Of a stretch of 64,000 bases of DNA, positions 16,814 through 25,473 are shown one piece after another (the stretch's first letter is position 1; every line of letters starts with the position of its first letter). This DNA comes from Thermohalobaculum sp951813525 (GTDB lineage Bacteria; Pseudomonadota; Alphaproteobacteria; Rhodobacterales; Rhodobacteraceae). The stretch covers positions 868,001 through 932,000 of the forward strand of contig CATOTJ020000002.1 in assembly GCA_951813525.2 (NCBI GenBank), read 5' to 3'. Both the position numbers and the translations under genes were made by a program. The notes under the pieces were generated by a model. That model saw only the letters and a list, made by a program, of their open reading frames with translations. It made no database searches and had not been told where the DNA came from.

Positions 16814-16929
16814 CGGCAGTCAGCCCAATTTTGCGTTAAATATCGCCGCCAAGCCACTAGGCGGCGTCTTCATTTAGGGGGTTCCCAAACTGGTTGGGAT
16901 TTGATTCAAGGTCGAAAACGGAGGTGATC

Positions 16930-17298
16930 TTGAGCAGACGAACCCTGACGGACGCGCAATGGGCGCAGATTGAACCGCTTGTCCCCGGCAAAAAAGGCGA
17001 CCGAGGGCGCACGGCGACAGACAACAGGCTTTTCCTTGATGCAATCCTGTGGTTGGCTCGTACAGCCTCGCCCTGGCGTGATCTTCCGCCTGAACTGGGC
17101 AACTGGCGGACCGCACATTGCCGGTTCCGGCGGTGGACACATGCGGGCATTTGGGAGAGTCTTTTCAAAGCGTTAAGCGCTGATCCGGATTTCGAATACG
17201 TCCTTATCGATGCGACCATTTGCAAGGCCCATGCAGACGCCAGCGGCGCAAAAGGGGGGCTGAAACTCACGCAATCGGACGCTCCAAAGGCGGCCTGA
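16930..17298 (+). CDS. IS5-family transposase, N-terminal part (frame A)
   Basis: N-terminal helix-turn-helix half of the transposase, with RRTLTDAQWAQIEPLVPG at its start and ILWLARTASPWRDLPPE, as in DUF4096-type IS5 transposases. The first catalytic Asp is in VLIDATICKAH. A TTG start at 16930 is proposed because a near-perfect ribosome site (GGAGGTGATC) directly precedes it; an alternative GTG lies at 16924. Frame A alone ends at 17298 without the rest of the catalytic domain. Confidence 0.88.
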   Translation: MSRRTLTDAQWAQIEPLVPGKKGDRGRTATDNRLFLDAILWLARTASPWRDLPPELGNWRTAHCRFRRWTHAGIWESLFKALSADPDFEYVLIDATICKAHADASGAKGGLKLTQSDAPKAA

Positions 17299-17687
17299 CC
17301 ACGAAAATCCACGCCGCAGTCGACGCGCTTGGCCTGCCGATCCGCTTCACGATTACGCCCGGTCAGTGGGGTGATTGCCCTCAGGCGTGCGGCTTGATCG
17401 AGGGGTTTTCGGGCGTCGGGCACGTCATGGCAGATGCGGCTTATGATGCTGATTACCTGCGGGCCTTCATCGTTGATGAACTTGATGCAAAGGCGCAGAT
17501 CAAGCAAAATCCGACGCGAACAGCACAAAAGGCAATCGATTGGTCGCTCTACAAAGAACGCCACCTTGTCGAATGTTTCTTCAATAGGATCAAACGCTTC
17601 CGCCGCATAGCCCTACGGTGCGAAAAGACTATATCGTCCTTCCGAGCCTTCGTATCCCTCGCATGCACAATGGCCTGGCTCGCTTAA
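17220..17687 (+). CDS. IS5-family transposase, catalytic part (frame B, -1 relative to frame A)
   Basis: Carries the rest of the DDE catalytic domain: GRSKGGLTTKIHAAVDALG, the second Asp in VMADAAYDADYL, and the Glu in HLVECFFNRIKRFRRIALR. It lies in the -1 frame and is most likely made only as a fusion with frame A, through slippage at the A4G6 run near 17249-17258. The open frame extends back to 17220, but the first residues there are not family-like. The stop codon TAA overlaps the right inverted repeat. Confidence 0.88.
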   Translation: MQGPCRRQRRKRGAETHAIGRSKGGLTTKIHAAVDALGLPIRFTITPGQWGDCPQACGLIEGFSGVGHVMADAAYDADYLRAFIVDELDAKAQIKQNPTRTAQKAIDWSLYKERHLVECFFNRIKRFRRIALRCEKTISSFRAFVSLACTMAWLA

Positions 17688-17790
17688 ATGAAGACGCCGC
17701 CTAGTGTTATTGCGATAAAGCGGCTAAACACTCATCAAAACTCAGTCGACAAAGGTCGACATATATGGCTTGGGGCAAAGGAGCCGAGGG

Positions 17791-18921
17791 ATGATTGACG
17801 GTCTCTCATTGACGCGGTTCGGGACAACGCTGTGTCTGATGTTCGTGCTTGGTGCGTGCGGATTGCCGCGAAGCGGACCGTCCTACAGCGAAATCGATCC
17901 TTCTGGTGCGCCCGCCGACTATGGCTTCGAGGTCTTGCCGTTAACGCCTGCGATCACACGGGCAACGACAGTCAGCGAGAACTCGAAGTTTGACGTCTCG
18001 TTTTTGCAAACGAAAGCCGAGCCTTACTTCCTGATTGAACGCGGCGACACCCTTGCCATCACGGTTTGGGAGAATGCCGACGAAGGACTGTTGAACGCCG
18101 CCGGTGTCGGCGCAACGCCCTTGCCGCAAAGCAAGGTCGACGAGCGAGGTCGGATTTTCGTCCCCTATGTTGGCCTGGTCCGCGCCTCGGGCCGGACGCT
18201 TACGCAGCTTCGCCGCGAAATTTCGAAGCGTCTCGCTGGCAAGACAGTGGATCCGCAAGTCGATGTCTTCCCCGTCGAGCAAACGGGACGTAGCGTATCG
18301 ATCCAAGGCGTCGTCAACGCGCCTGGAATCTATCCGATCGACCGCCTGACGACGCATATTTTGCCGATGCTGGCCAAGGCAGGCGGTGTCGGTATCGACC
18401 CCGAAGTTGTCCGCATCAAACTGCGCCGCGGTCGAATTCAGGGCGAGATTTGGTTGACCGACCTTTATGACGCCCATGACAACGACGTTCACCTGCGTGC
18501 TGGCGACGCAATCATCGCCGAGCGCGATCGGCGCATATTTACGGCGCTTGGCGCTGTTAGCGGAAATCAGACGGTTCAGTTCCCGACGCGCGAAGTTTCA
18601 TTGGTGCGTGCGCTGGGTATCGCCGGCGGATTGCGCGAAAACTCGGCTGATCCGACCGGCGTTTTCATTTTCCGCGAGGAACCCGTCGAAATTGCCCAGC
18701 GACTGTTCCCAGAACGGGCGATCACCCAACCAATGCGCGTGGCCTATCTGGTCGACCTTACCGAACCGGCGGGCATGTTCCTGGCGCGTGATTTTAAGAT
18801 GCGCGACCGTGACACGATCTATGTGACGACGGCGCCTTACATCCGATGGTTGAAAATCCTGCAGGCGATCTCACCGATCATCAACTTCGGCGGCGCAGCG
18901 CGGTCCGTCGGCGGTTTCTGA
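17791..18921 (+). CDS. Polysaccharide export lipoprotein, KpsD/Wza-type
   Basis: Periplasmic/outer-membrane export component of 376 aa. The signal peptide ends in a lipobox (LGAC, followed by GLPRSGPS). The PES export domain follows (YFLIERGDTLAITVWEN, DERGRIFVPYVGLVRASGRTLTQL), then soluble-ligand-binding repeats (VSIQGVVNAPGIYPI, LTTHILPMLAKAGG) and a C-terminal region that may be the membrane-spanning helix (YIRWLKILQAISPIINFGG). The ATG at 17791 follows AAAGGAG. It overlaps kpsC by 76 bases if kpsC starts at 18846. It would form the exit channel for the capsule made by the KpsS/KpsC enzymes. Confidence 0.9.
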   Translation: MIDGLSLTRFGTTLCLMFVLGACGLPRSGPSYSEIDPSGAPADYGFEVLPLTPAITRATTVSENSKFDVSFLQTKAEPYFLIERGDTLAITVWENADEGLLNAAGVGATPLPQSKVDERGRIFVPYVGLVRASGRTLTQLRREISKRLAGKTVDPQVDVFPVEQTGRSVSIQGVVNAPGIYPIDRLTTHILPMLAKAGGVGIDPEVVRIKLRRGRIQGEIWLTDLYDAHDNDVHLRAGDAIIAERDRRIFTALGAVSGNQTVQFPTREVSLVRALGIAGGLRENSADPTGVFIFREEPVEIAQRLFPERAITQPMRVAYLVDLTEPAGMFLARDFKMRDRDTIYVTTAPYIRWLKILQAISPIINFGGAARSVGGF

Positions 18922-20960
18922 CGCCGCAGGTGTCGGACGACGGGGCAGGCAACAGGCGGCTCTACACTTATTCGCTGGGATTCCTTCGGCAGCACCGCAT
19001 TCGGCGCATACTGAGTTTGTCAGGGTGGGGCCTGCACCTTGGTTGGCCCAGATCGCGCGATGCAGTTGGTGTCTGGGGCCAACGTCCGGTTTCGGCTCGC
19101 GGGCGCTGGATCGCGCAGCGGTCCGGTGCGGATTTGATTACTATTGAAGATGGATTTCTGCGATCCGTTCGACCCGGTGTGATGGGCGCGCCACCGATCT
19201 CGTTGGTTATCGACGATCTCGGGATCTACTATGACGCTTCCAGACCATCGCGGTTGGAAACGATCCTGACTGAAATCGATCTCGATGCCGCCGGGATCGA
19301 CGGGGCTGGCTCATTACTGACCAAGCTGCGCGGTGCGCGCCTTTCAAAATACACGCCGCCGGTCCCACGCCGCGATTTTGGCCGCGATTATGTCGTGGTT
19401 GTCGATCAGACGCGCGGCGATGCGTCGATCCGCGGTGCGGGTGCCGGATCGCGGGATTTTGCGCGCATGCTGGCCGCCGCGCGGTCCGAAAACCCGGGCA
19501 AGCAGATCATTGTCAAATCTCACCCTGACGTGTTGGCTGGTCGAAAATCCGGTCATTTCGATTCTGGTGATCTGAAGGAAGCGGAACACTTCCTGATCGA
19601 TGATGTAAATCCGTGGGATCTGTTGGACCACGCTGCCGCGGTCTACACGGTCAGCTCGCAACTTGGGTATGAGGCCATCCTTGCAGGTGCACCTGTTCGG
19701 GTATTCGGTCAGTCGTTCTACTCCGGTTGGGGGCTGACGGCGGATGAAACACGCCCATTGCGCCGCGATCGGCAGCTAACCGTCACCGAATTATTTTCCG
19801 GCGCGCATATGCAGTATCCAATCTATTACGATCCCTGGCGTGATCGGTTGTGCGGTCTGGCAACAGCGATCGCGGTCTTGCAGGCCGAACGGGACAGCGA
19901 GCAACCCGCAAGCGATACAACAGGAGAGGTCTTCGCAGGCGTTCGCATGTGGAAACGGCGCGCGGTTGCAGGGTTTCGCCCGCGACTGCCACGGCGCCCA
20001 AGATTTGCCGACGACGTTGCCGCCGCAAAACGGATTGCAAAGGCCGAGGAAAGACAGGCCTGGTTCTGGGCCGCGAAAGCTCCATTGAGTGCGGTAAAGG
20101 GCCTTCCGAATACCGGTTTCGTCGAAGATGGGTTCTTACGGTCGTTGGGGCTGGGGGCAAAACTGCACGAACCCGCATCGTTGGTGTTTGATCGTCGAGG
20201 GATCTATTTCGACCCGAGCGGGCCCAGCGATCTGGAAGATCTGATTGCAAAGGCGGCGGCGGGGGGCGGGGACTGTAGGCGGGCGGCGGCGCTGCGCGAA
20301 CAGATCGTTGCCAGCAGGTTGACCAAATACAATGTCGGTTCCCGGCCGGATGCGGCGGGCTCGGCAGTGCCACTGGGACGAAAGGTTTTGCTGGTCCCGG
20401 GGCAAGTCGAAGACGATGCCTCGATCCTGCGTGGGTGTGGGCGGATCCGCACCAATCAAGGTCTGTTAACGGCCGCCCGTCACGCCAATCCGAACGCCTG
20501 GCTCATCTACAAACCACACCCGGATGTCGAGGCTGGCCTTCGCACTGGCGCGATTGACCCAATTACAGCTGCACTGGCTGATGAAATTGCGATGCAGACA
20601 TCGGCGGACGCACTGCTCGGCCGCGCAGACGAGGTTTGGACACTCACATCCTTGATGGGGTTCGAGGCATTGCTGCGCGGCAAGTCCGTTACCTGTCTGG
20701 GTGCGCCATTCTACGCCGGTTGGGGGCTGACGACTGATCTTGGTCCAGCTGTTCCACGCCGCGTTGCCAAGCCTGCGCTTGATGATCTGGTTTGGGCGGC
20801 GCTGATCGCCTATCCCAAATATCGCGATCCGTTAACGGGATTACCCTGCGGACCGGAGTTAATCGTCGAACGATTTTCATCCGGGATCGCGACCCGGCAA
20901 GCAACTGCGTTGTCACGTCTACAGGGCCTGTTTGCCGGATATTCTCGGATTTGGCGGTAA
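18846..20960 (+). CDS. kpsC: Capsular polysaccharide synthesis protein, KpsC-type dual Kdo transferase
   Basis: KpsC builds the poly-beta-Kdo linker on the lipid acceptor using two glycosyltransferase modules. The 704-aa protein shows this duplication directly: EDGFLRS recurs at 101-107 and about 426-432, each followed by SLVxDxxGIYxD. KSHPDV and YKPHPDVEAG, and YSGWGLTADE and YAGWGLTTDL, are paired motifs in the two halves. The start is uncertain: ATG 18846 lies inside the kpsD/wza gene, and GTG 18930 just after its stop would remove 28 weakly conserved residues. ABC transporter genes (kpsM, kpsT, kpsE) are not in the window. Confidence 0.9.
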   Translation: MVENPAGDLTDHQLRRRSAVRRRFLTPQVSDDGAGNRRLYTYSLGFLRQHRIRRILSLSGWGLHLGWPRSRDAVGVWGQRPVSARGRWIAQRSGADLITIEDGFLRSVRPGVMGAPPISLVIDDLGIYYDASRPSRLETILTEIDLDAAGIDGAGSLLTKLRGARLSKYTPPVPRRDFGRDYVVVVDQTRGDASIRGAGAGSRDFARMLAAARSENPGKQIIVKSHPDVLAGRKSGHFDSGDLKEAEHFLIDDVNPWDLLDHAAAVYTVSSQLGYEAILAGAPVRVFGQSFYSGWGLTADETRPLRRDRQLTVTELFSGAHMQYPIYYDPWRDRLCGLATAIAVLQAERDSEQPASDTTGEVFAGVRMWKRRAVAGFRPRLPRRPRFADDVAAAKRIAKAEERQAWFWAAKAPLSAVKGLPNTGFVEDGFLRSLGLGAKLHEPASLVFDRRGIYFDPSGPSDLEDLIAKAAAGGGDCRRAAALREQIVASRLTKYNVGSRPDAAGSAVPLGRKVLLVPGQVEDDASILRGCGRIRTNQGLLTAARHANPNAWLIYKPHPDVEAGLRTGAIDPITAALADEIAMQTSADALLGRADEVWTLTSLMGFEALLRGKSVTCLGAPFYAGWGLTTDLGPAVPRRVAKPALDDLVWAALIAYPKYRDPLTGLPCGPELIVERFSSGIATRQATALSRLQGLFAGYSRIWR

Positions 20961-20993
20961 TCGCTGGGCGCCGACAGGTAAGCTCAAACGCCA

Positions 20994-22106
20994 CTAGCAA
21001 TCTGGCTTTTTCCGCCGCCAGATCGATAACACATCCCCGTCCAGCGTCTCGATCCGGTCCAGGCCCAAGGTCGGCGCCTCGCTGAGATGTTCTACAGCGA
21101 AGCCGCGCACGCCCGGCGTCCCATCGCCGCCGATTATCCGGCCCGCGGAAAACAGGGCAAGTTCGTCAACCAGTTCGGCAGATAGAAGAGATGCCGCAAG
21201 CCGACCCCCGCCTTCGCACATCAACCGCGTGACGCCTCTTGCCGCCAAATCGTTCATCACTGCGGTCATATCCAATCGCTCGCCAGCCATTGGTGTCGCA
21301 AGCGTTACGATGCCCAGATTGCGGAAAGTCTCCAATCGTTCGGGTGCCGCTTCCTCTCGATGCAAGATCCAAGTCGGATGTTGCCTGGCACTTGCCGCAA
21401 TCCGCCCGGTCAGTGGCAGCGATAGGGAAGGGTCAGCAATAATGCGCGTGGGTGAGCGTTCCACCAGACCCATCCCACGCACATCCAACATCGGATCATC
21501 TGTGCGAGCAGTGCCGGCGCCGATCAGAATGGCGTCTGTTTGTGCCCGCATCAAATGTACGGCGCGCCGCGCTGCCGTACCGGTGATCCACCGGCTTTCG
21601 CCAGTGCGCGTTGCGATCCGCCCATCCAATGTGGTTGCCAGTTTTAGCAAGACATGAGGGCGATTATCGAGAATGCGGCTTAGGAAGCCTTCGTTGACCC
21701 TGCGTGCCTGGTCCGCCATCCGCCCCGTCTCGACGTCGATCCCGGCTGCGCGCAGCGCTGCAAATCCACGCCCGGATACCCGCGGGTCGGGATCTTCGAT
21801 TGGGCAGACAACACGGCTGATACCTGCGTCGATCAATGCCTGGCTGCAGGGCGGCGTCCGCCCGTGATGGGCGCAAGGCTCGAGCGTGACATAAGCGGTC
21901 GCACCGGCCGTCGCGCGCTGTAGGCGGCGCGCCTGATCCAGCGCTTTGACCTCGGCATGCGGTCGCCCGCCGGGTGCAGTAACGCCCCGCCCGATCAGGC
22001 GCCTGTTTTGCACCAGGATGCAGGCAACGGCGGGGTTGGGCGAGGTTCGGCCCAGGCTGCGCCGGGCCAGCATCAGCGCGCTTGCCATCCAGCGCGCATC
22101 ATCCAT
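20994..22106 (-). CDS. ribD: Bifunctional diaminohydroxyphosphoribosylaminopyrimidine deaminase / 5-amino-6-(5-phosphoribosylamino)uracil reductase
   Basis: Carries out the second and third steps of the GTP branch of riboflavin synthesis. The 370-aa protein has an N-terminal zinc deaminase domain (GGRPHAEVKALDQA with HAE, and LEPCAHHGRTPPC with both Cys ligands; about residues 1-145). The C-terminal reductase domain has LKLATTLDGRIATRTGESRWITG, ILIGAGTARTDDPML and LMCEGGGRLAASLL. It follows nrdR by 3 bases on the same strand and converges with kpsC. Confidence 0.96.
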   Translation of the reverse strand: MDDARWMASALMLARRSLGRTSPNPAVACILVQNRRLIGRGVTAPGGRPHAEVKALDQARRLQRATAGATAYVTLEPCAHHGRTPPCSQALIDAGISRVVCPIEDPDPRVSGRGFAALRAAGIDVETGRMADQARRVNEGFLSRILDNRPHVLLKLATTLDGRIATRTGESRWITGTAARRAVHLMRAQTDAILIGAGTARTDDPMLDVRGMGLVERSPTRIIADPSLSLPLTGRIAASARQHPTWILHREEAAPERLETFRNLGIVTLATPMAGERLDMTAVMNDLAARGVTRLMCEGGGRLAASLLSAELVDELALFSAGRIIGGDGTPGVRGFAVEHLSEAPTLGLDRIETLDGDVLSIWRRKKPDC

Positions 22107-22109
22107 GGC

Positions 22110-22577
22110 TCAGCTCTCTTCTTCGCCGGTGGGACGCAGTTCAGCCACGAAGTCTTCAAAATCGTCGGCGGCCTGAAAGTTCTTGTAGACGCTTGCAAAC
22201 CGGACATATGCGACCGTATCGATCCGGGCCAACGCATCCATCACAATCGCGCCGATATCGTCGGACTTTACATCGGTGTCGCCAGTCGATTCCAGTCGCC
22301 GGACAATGCCCGAGATCATTTGCTCAATGCGATCCGGTTCGACCGGGCGCTTTTGCATTGCGATGCGGATCGATCTGGCGAGCTTGTCGCGATCAAAGTC
22401 CTCGCGCTTGCCGTTCTTTTTCACGACCACCAGATCGCGCAGTTGCACTCTTTCGTAGGTTGTGAATCGACCTCCGCAAGCCGGACAATAACGTCTCCGG
22501 CGGATCGCCACGTTTTCCTCCGCCGGGCGCGAGTCCTTAACCTGGGTGTCGGAATTTCCACAAAAGGGGCAGCGCAT
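22110..22577 (-). CDS. nrdR: Transcriptional repressor NrdR
   Basis: Nucleotide-sensing repressor of ribonucleotide reductase genes. The 155-aa protein has the zinc ribbon MRCPFCGNSDTQV and YCPACGGRFTTYER (four Cys) within the first 50 residues, then the ATP-cone domain beginning VVVKKNGKREDFDRDKLARS. It heads the nrdR-ribD pair. In many alphaproteobacteria nrdR directly follows glyA; here about 1.4 kb, including two plus-strand genes, separates them. Confidence 0.97.
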   Translation of the reverse strand: MRCPFCGNSDTQVKDSRPAEENVAIRRRRYCPACGGRFTTYERVQLRDLVVVKKNGKREDFDRDKLARSIRIAMQKRPVEPDRIEQMISGIVRRLESTGDTDVKSDDIGAIVMDALARIDTVAYVRFASVYKNFQAADDFEDFVAELRPTGEEES

Positions 22578-22782
22578 ATGGGTCCTCGCGTCATTCTTTT
22601 GCGCATCACTATAGGGTCAAGCCAAGGACTTGTGTAGCCCGTTGATCGTGCCCCCCATATCTGGCGGAAAACTCGGACGCTCGCGCCTGATCACCTGGGC
22701 GTGAGGCCTATTGGGGATTGCAGCCGCCTATCGCTATGTAGGGGCAGAGCATCAGACGCACTCGAAGATAAGGGGAACAAAA

Positions 22783-23163
22783 ATGAAACTGTTTGCTTCG
22801 ACAATTGCAGGCCTTGGCATGTTGCTTGCCGCGACTTCGGCCTGGGCCGGCGGCGCGGGCTCCGGCACGTTTTCTGGCCTCTCGAACCATGTCACCAAGG
22901 GTTCCGTGGAAGTGGTCCAAACCGATGACGGCTGGGAAATCCACCTCAAAGAAACGTTCTGGTTTGACGGTGCGCCCGACCCGCGCGTCGGGTTCGGAAA
23001 AAACGGGAAGTTTGTCGACCCGACTGATTTCGAACCGCTTCGTGCGAATTCGGGAGCGCAGGTCTACAAAGTTCCAGCAGAGATTGACCCCGCGAATTTT
23101 GACGAAGTTTACATCTGGTGCCGCAAGTACTCGGTTCCGTTAGGCGTCGCGAAGATCGAGTGA
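22783..23163 (+). CDS. Exported DM13-domain protein
   Basis: Small secreted protein of 126 aa. The signal peptide is MKLFASTIAGLGMLLAATSA with cleavage after AWA (about residue 22). The mature part is a single DM13 domain: GTFSGLSNHVTKGSVEVVQ, the aspartate-rich VGF strand, and the conserved EVYIWCRKYSVPLGVAKI with one invariant-type Cys (Cys113). DM13 domains are predicted redox/electron-transfer modules. It starts 206 bases from the divergent nrdR start. The next gene, a P460-like cytochrome, starts 155 bases downstream on the same strand and may share its role. ATG 22783 was chosen for the clean signal peptide. Confidence 0.85.
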   Translation: MKLFASTIAGLGMLLAATSAWAGGAGSGTFSGLSNHVTKGSVEVVQTDDGWEIHLKETFWFDGAPDPRVGFGKNGKFVDPTDFEPLRANSGAQVYKVPAEIDPANFDEVYIWCRKYSVPLGVAKIE

Positions 23164-23317
23164 TCTGCCACGCCCGCAGAATGCTTCAGAACCTCACGAT
23201 CTCTTGACACGAAGTGCTTGGCCATTTGCGGGCGAATAAGGTGACTGTCGGGAACGCGCGGCTGCACGTTTGACGTGTGTGGCCGGTCCTGAATTTTCCC
23301 GACCGGAGGAATCGATA

Positions 23318-23914
23318 ATGAAAAAACTGATGTTCGGCGCGATGCTCGTGGCAGGATTGACCCTTGGCGGTACTGCACAGGCTGCTTCCTGCGGCCCTGG
23401 CAAAGCTGGCGATGATCTGACCGCTGACGAAGCGCAGAAAGTTTATGACTGCCTGAAGGAAGGCCTGCTCAAAGGCTACTCCAAAGGCAAGAAGCGCTGG
23501 ATTCCGGCTGAGTATGTCGAAGACTATCGCTCGTGGACGCTGGTGTCTTCGCATCCCGCAGCGCCCGGGTTCCACTCGAACCAGTTTCTCGTCACATATG
23601 TGAACAAGGTCGGTGCCGACGTCTATATGGACTATGCCGAAGACCCGGTCGTTCCGGCCGGAACGCTGATCGCCAAGGAAAGCTTCTCGGTCAACGACAA
23701 GGGTAAAGTCCGCAAAGGCCCGCTTTTCTTCATGGAAAAGGTCGCGGCCGGAAAATCGCCCGAGACGAATGATTGGTATTACATGATGGTCGATGCCCGT
23801 GGCCGCCCACAGGCAGTGAACGTCATCACGGCCTGCCATGAATGCCACCAGGAAAACTTCGGCCATCAGGGCGGACTTGGATATCCCGTGGAAGAGGCTC
23901 GGGTCAAAAAATAG
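23318..23914 (+). CDS. Periplasmic cytochrome P460-like protein
   Basis: Exported 198-aa protein with a signal peptide (cleavage near TAQA, residue 22) and one c-type heme site, CHECH at 173-177. Between them lies a P460-type domain: WTLVSSHPAAPGFHSNQFLVTYVN, PAGTLIAKESF, GPLFFMEKVAAGKSPETNDWYYMMVDARG. Cytochrome P460 proteins carry a Lys-cross-linked heme and oxidise hydroxylamine or related N-oxides, while the related cytochrome c'-beta binds NO. Which activity applies here is not visible. A GGAGG-type site precedes the ATG and a strong terminator follows the stop. Confidence 0.85.
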   Translation: MKKLMFGAMLVAGLTLGGTAQAASCGPGKAGDDLTADEAQKVYDCLKEGLLKGYSKGKKRWIPAEYVEDYRSWTLVSSHPAAPGFHSNQFLVTYVNKVGADVYMDYAEDPVVPAGTLIAKESFSVNDKGKVRKGPLFFMEKVAAGKSPETNDWYYMMVDARGRPQAVNVITACHECHQENFGHQGGLGYPVEEARVKK

Positions 23915-23934
23915 GGCACCGGTTAGAAATATAG

Positions 23935-23967
23935 AGGGCCGCGCTTGAATGCGCGGCCCTTTTTTTG
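23935..23967 (+). terminator. Rho-independent terminator after the P460-like gene
   Basis: A 10-bp perfect stem (AGGGCCGCGC / GCGCGGCCCT, loop TTGAAT) at 23935-23960 is followed by a run of T residues. It lies between the convergent P460-like and glyA genes and its T tract fits plus-strand termination. Confidence 0.88.
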
Positions 23968-24013
23968 TGGAGCCAGAATTAGCCGCTCCCGGCTCAAGCG
24001 TAAGCAGCTGCTC

Positions 24014-25309
24014 TCAGATCTCTTCGTAAATCGGGAACCGGCCGCACAATTTCTTGACCTGTGCGCGCACATTGGCCTCGACGCCTGCATTACCATCTTC
24101 GCCGTTTGCCGCCAGGCCATCGACTACCTCGGTGATCAATGTGCCAACTTGGCGAAACTCCTCGACCCCAAATCCACGCGTGGTTGCGGCCGGAGAGCCG
24201 AGACGAATGCCAGACGTGACCATCGCCTTTTCCGGGTCAAACGGGATGCCGTTCTTGTTGCAGGTGATATGCGCCCGGCCCAAAGCCTTTTCAGCGGCGA
24301 CGCCTGTGACGCCTTTCGGGCGAAGATCGACCAGCATGACGTGAGTGTCAGTGCCCCCGGTAACAATCGCCAGGCCGCCATCGATTAAACTCTGCGCCAG
24401 GGCTTGCGCGTTGGCCACGACCTGAGCTGAATATTCCCTGAACTCGGGACGCTGTGCTTCGCCGAACGCCACTGCCTTGGCGGCGATGACGTGCATCAAC
24501 GGGCCGCCCTGCAATTGCGGAAAAACGGCGGAGTTGATCTTCTTCGCAACCGTCTCGTCGTTGGTCAGCACCATGCCGCCGCGCGGGCCGCGCAAAGTCT
24601 TGTGGGTCGTCGTCGTCGCGACATGGCACCAGTCCAAGGGATTGGGATGCTGACCGCCTGCGACCAGACCGGCGAAGTGAGCCATATCCACATGGAACCA
24701 GGCGCCAACGTTGTCAGCGATTTCGCGGAAACGCTTAAAGTCGATCTTGCGCGGAATGGCAGAGCCACCGGCGATGATCAAAGCTGGTTTATGTTCTTCG
24801 GCCAATGCAGCCACCTGGTCATAATCAATCAGATTGGTATCGCGAGTCACGCCATACTGTACTGCGTTGAACCACTTTCCCGATTGGTTGACCTTCGCGC
24901 CATGGGTCAGGTGCCCGCCAGAGGCAAGATCCATCCCCAGGATGGTATCACCGGGCTTGATCAGCGCCATATTGACGGCCTGATTCGCCTGCGCCCCGGA
25001 ATGCGGTTGAACATTGGCGAACTGGCAGTTGAAGAGCTGACAGGCACGCTCGATCGCCAGGTCCTCTGCGACATCGACATGCTGACAGCCGCCATAATAC
25101 CGGCGGCCGGAATACCCTTCGGCATATTTGTTGGTCAGGACTGAACCTTGCGCCTGCATCACTGCACGGCTGACGATGTTTTCTGATGCAATCAGCTCGA
25201 TCTCGTTCTGCTGACGGCTCAGCTCATCCTGCAAGACGGCATAAAGCGCAGGATCGCGGCTGCTCACATCCTCGCTGAAGAAACCGGCGTCGCGGGTCGT
25301 CGCATCCAT
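24014..25309 (-). CDS. glyA: Serine hydroxymethyltransferase
   Basis: PLP enzyme interconverting serine and glycine with transfer of a one-carbon unit to tetrahydrofolate. The 431-aa protein has the PLP lysine K237 in TTTTHKTLRGPRGG, plus EIELIASENIVS, TNKYAEGYSGRRYYGGC and WFHVDMAHFAGLVAGG. All are typical. It converges with the P460-like gene and is divergent from nadK. No glycine or other riboswitch was recognised in the 164-base upstream gap. Confidence 0.98.
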   Translation of the reverse strand: MDATTRDAGFFSEDVSSRDPALYAVLQDELSRQQNEIELIASENIVSRAVMQAQGSVLTNKYAEGYSGRRYYGGCQHVDVAEDLAIERACQLFNCQFANVQPHSGAQANQAVNMALIKPGDTILGMDLASGGHLTHGAKVNQSGKWFNAVQYGVTRDTNLIDYDQVAALAEEHKPALIIAGGSAIPRKIDFKRFREIADNVGAWFHVDMAHFAGLVAGGQHPNPLDWCHVATTTTHKTLRGPRGGMVLTNDETVAKKINSAVFPQLQGGPLMHVIAAKAVAFGEAQRPEFREYSAQVVANAQALAQSLIDGGLAIVTGGTDTHVMLVDLRPKGVTGVAAEKALGRAHITCNKNGIPFDPEKAMVTSGIRLGSPAATTRGFGVEEFRQVGTLITEVVDGLAANGEDGNAGVEANVRAQVKKLCGRFPIYEEI

Positions 25310-25473
25310 TGTCTGATCCTCCGTTGGGGGTGTGGCGCGATCTACAACCGCATTGAGGCCCAGTCCAGCCCGCTAAGCGGCAAAGTATCGACCGGAAGCG
25401 GCATGTCTGTTTGATCCGGCTGCCCTCGGTCGCTAATGTCGCGCGCCAGCTGGCGAAATTCAGGGATCTTAAT

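Larger units (their letters stand above)
16857..17704 (+). mobile_element. IS5-family insertion sequence (IS427-like), apparently complete
   Basis: The ends are perfect 20-bp inverted repeats, CTAGGCGGCGTCTTCATTTA at 16857-16876 and its exact complement at 17685-17704. CTAG at both outer ends can be read as the duplicated target, giving an element of 840 bp (16861-17700). Inside are two overlapping transposase frames joined by a presumed -1 frameshift at an A4G6 run (17249-17258). The second frame's stop codon lies inside the right repeat. The element sits between kpsS and the kpsD/wza gene and interrupts no gene. Intact ends and frames suggest a recent insertion. Confidence 0.93.
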
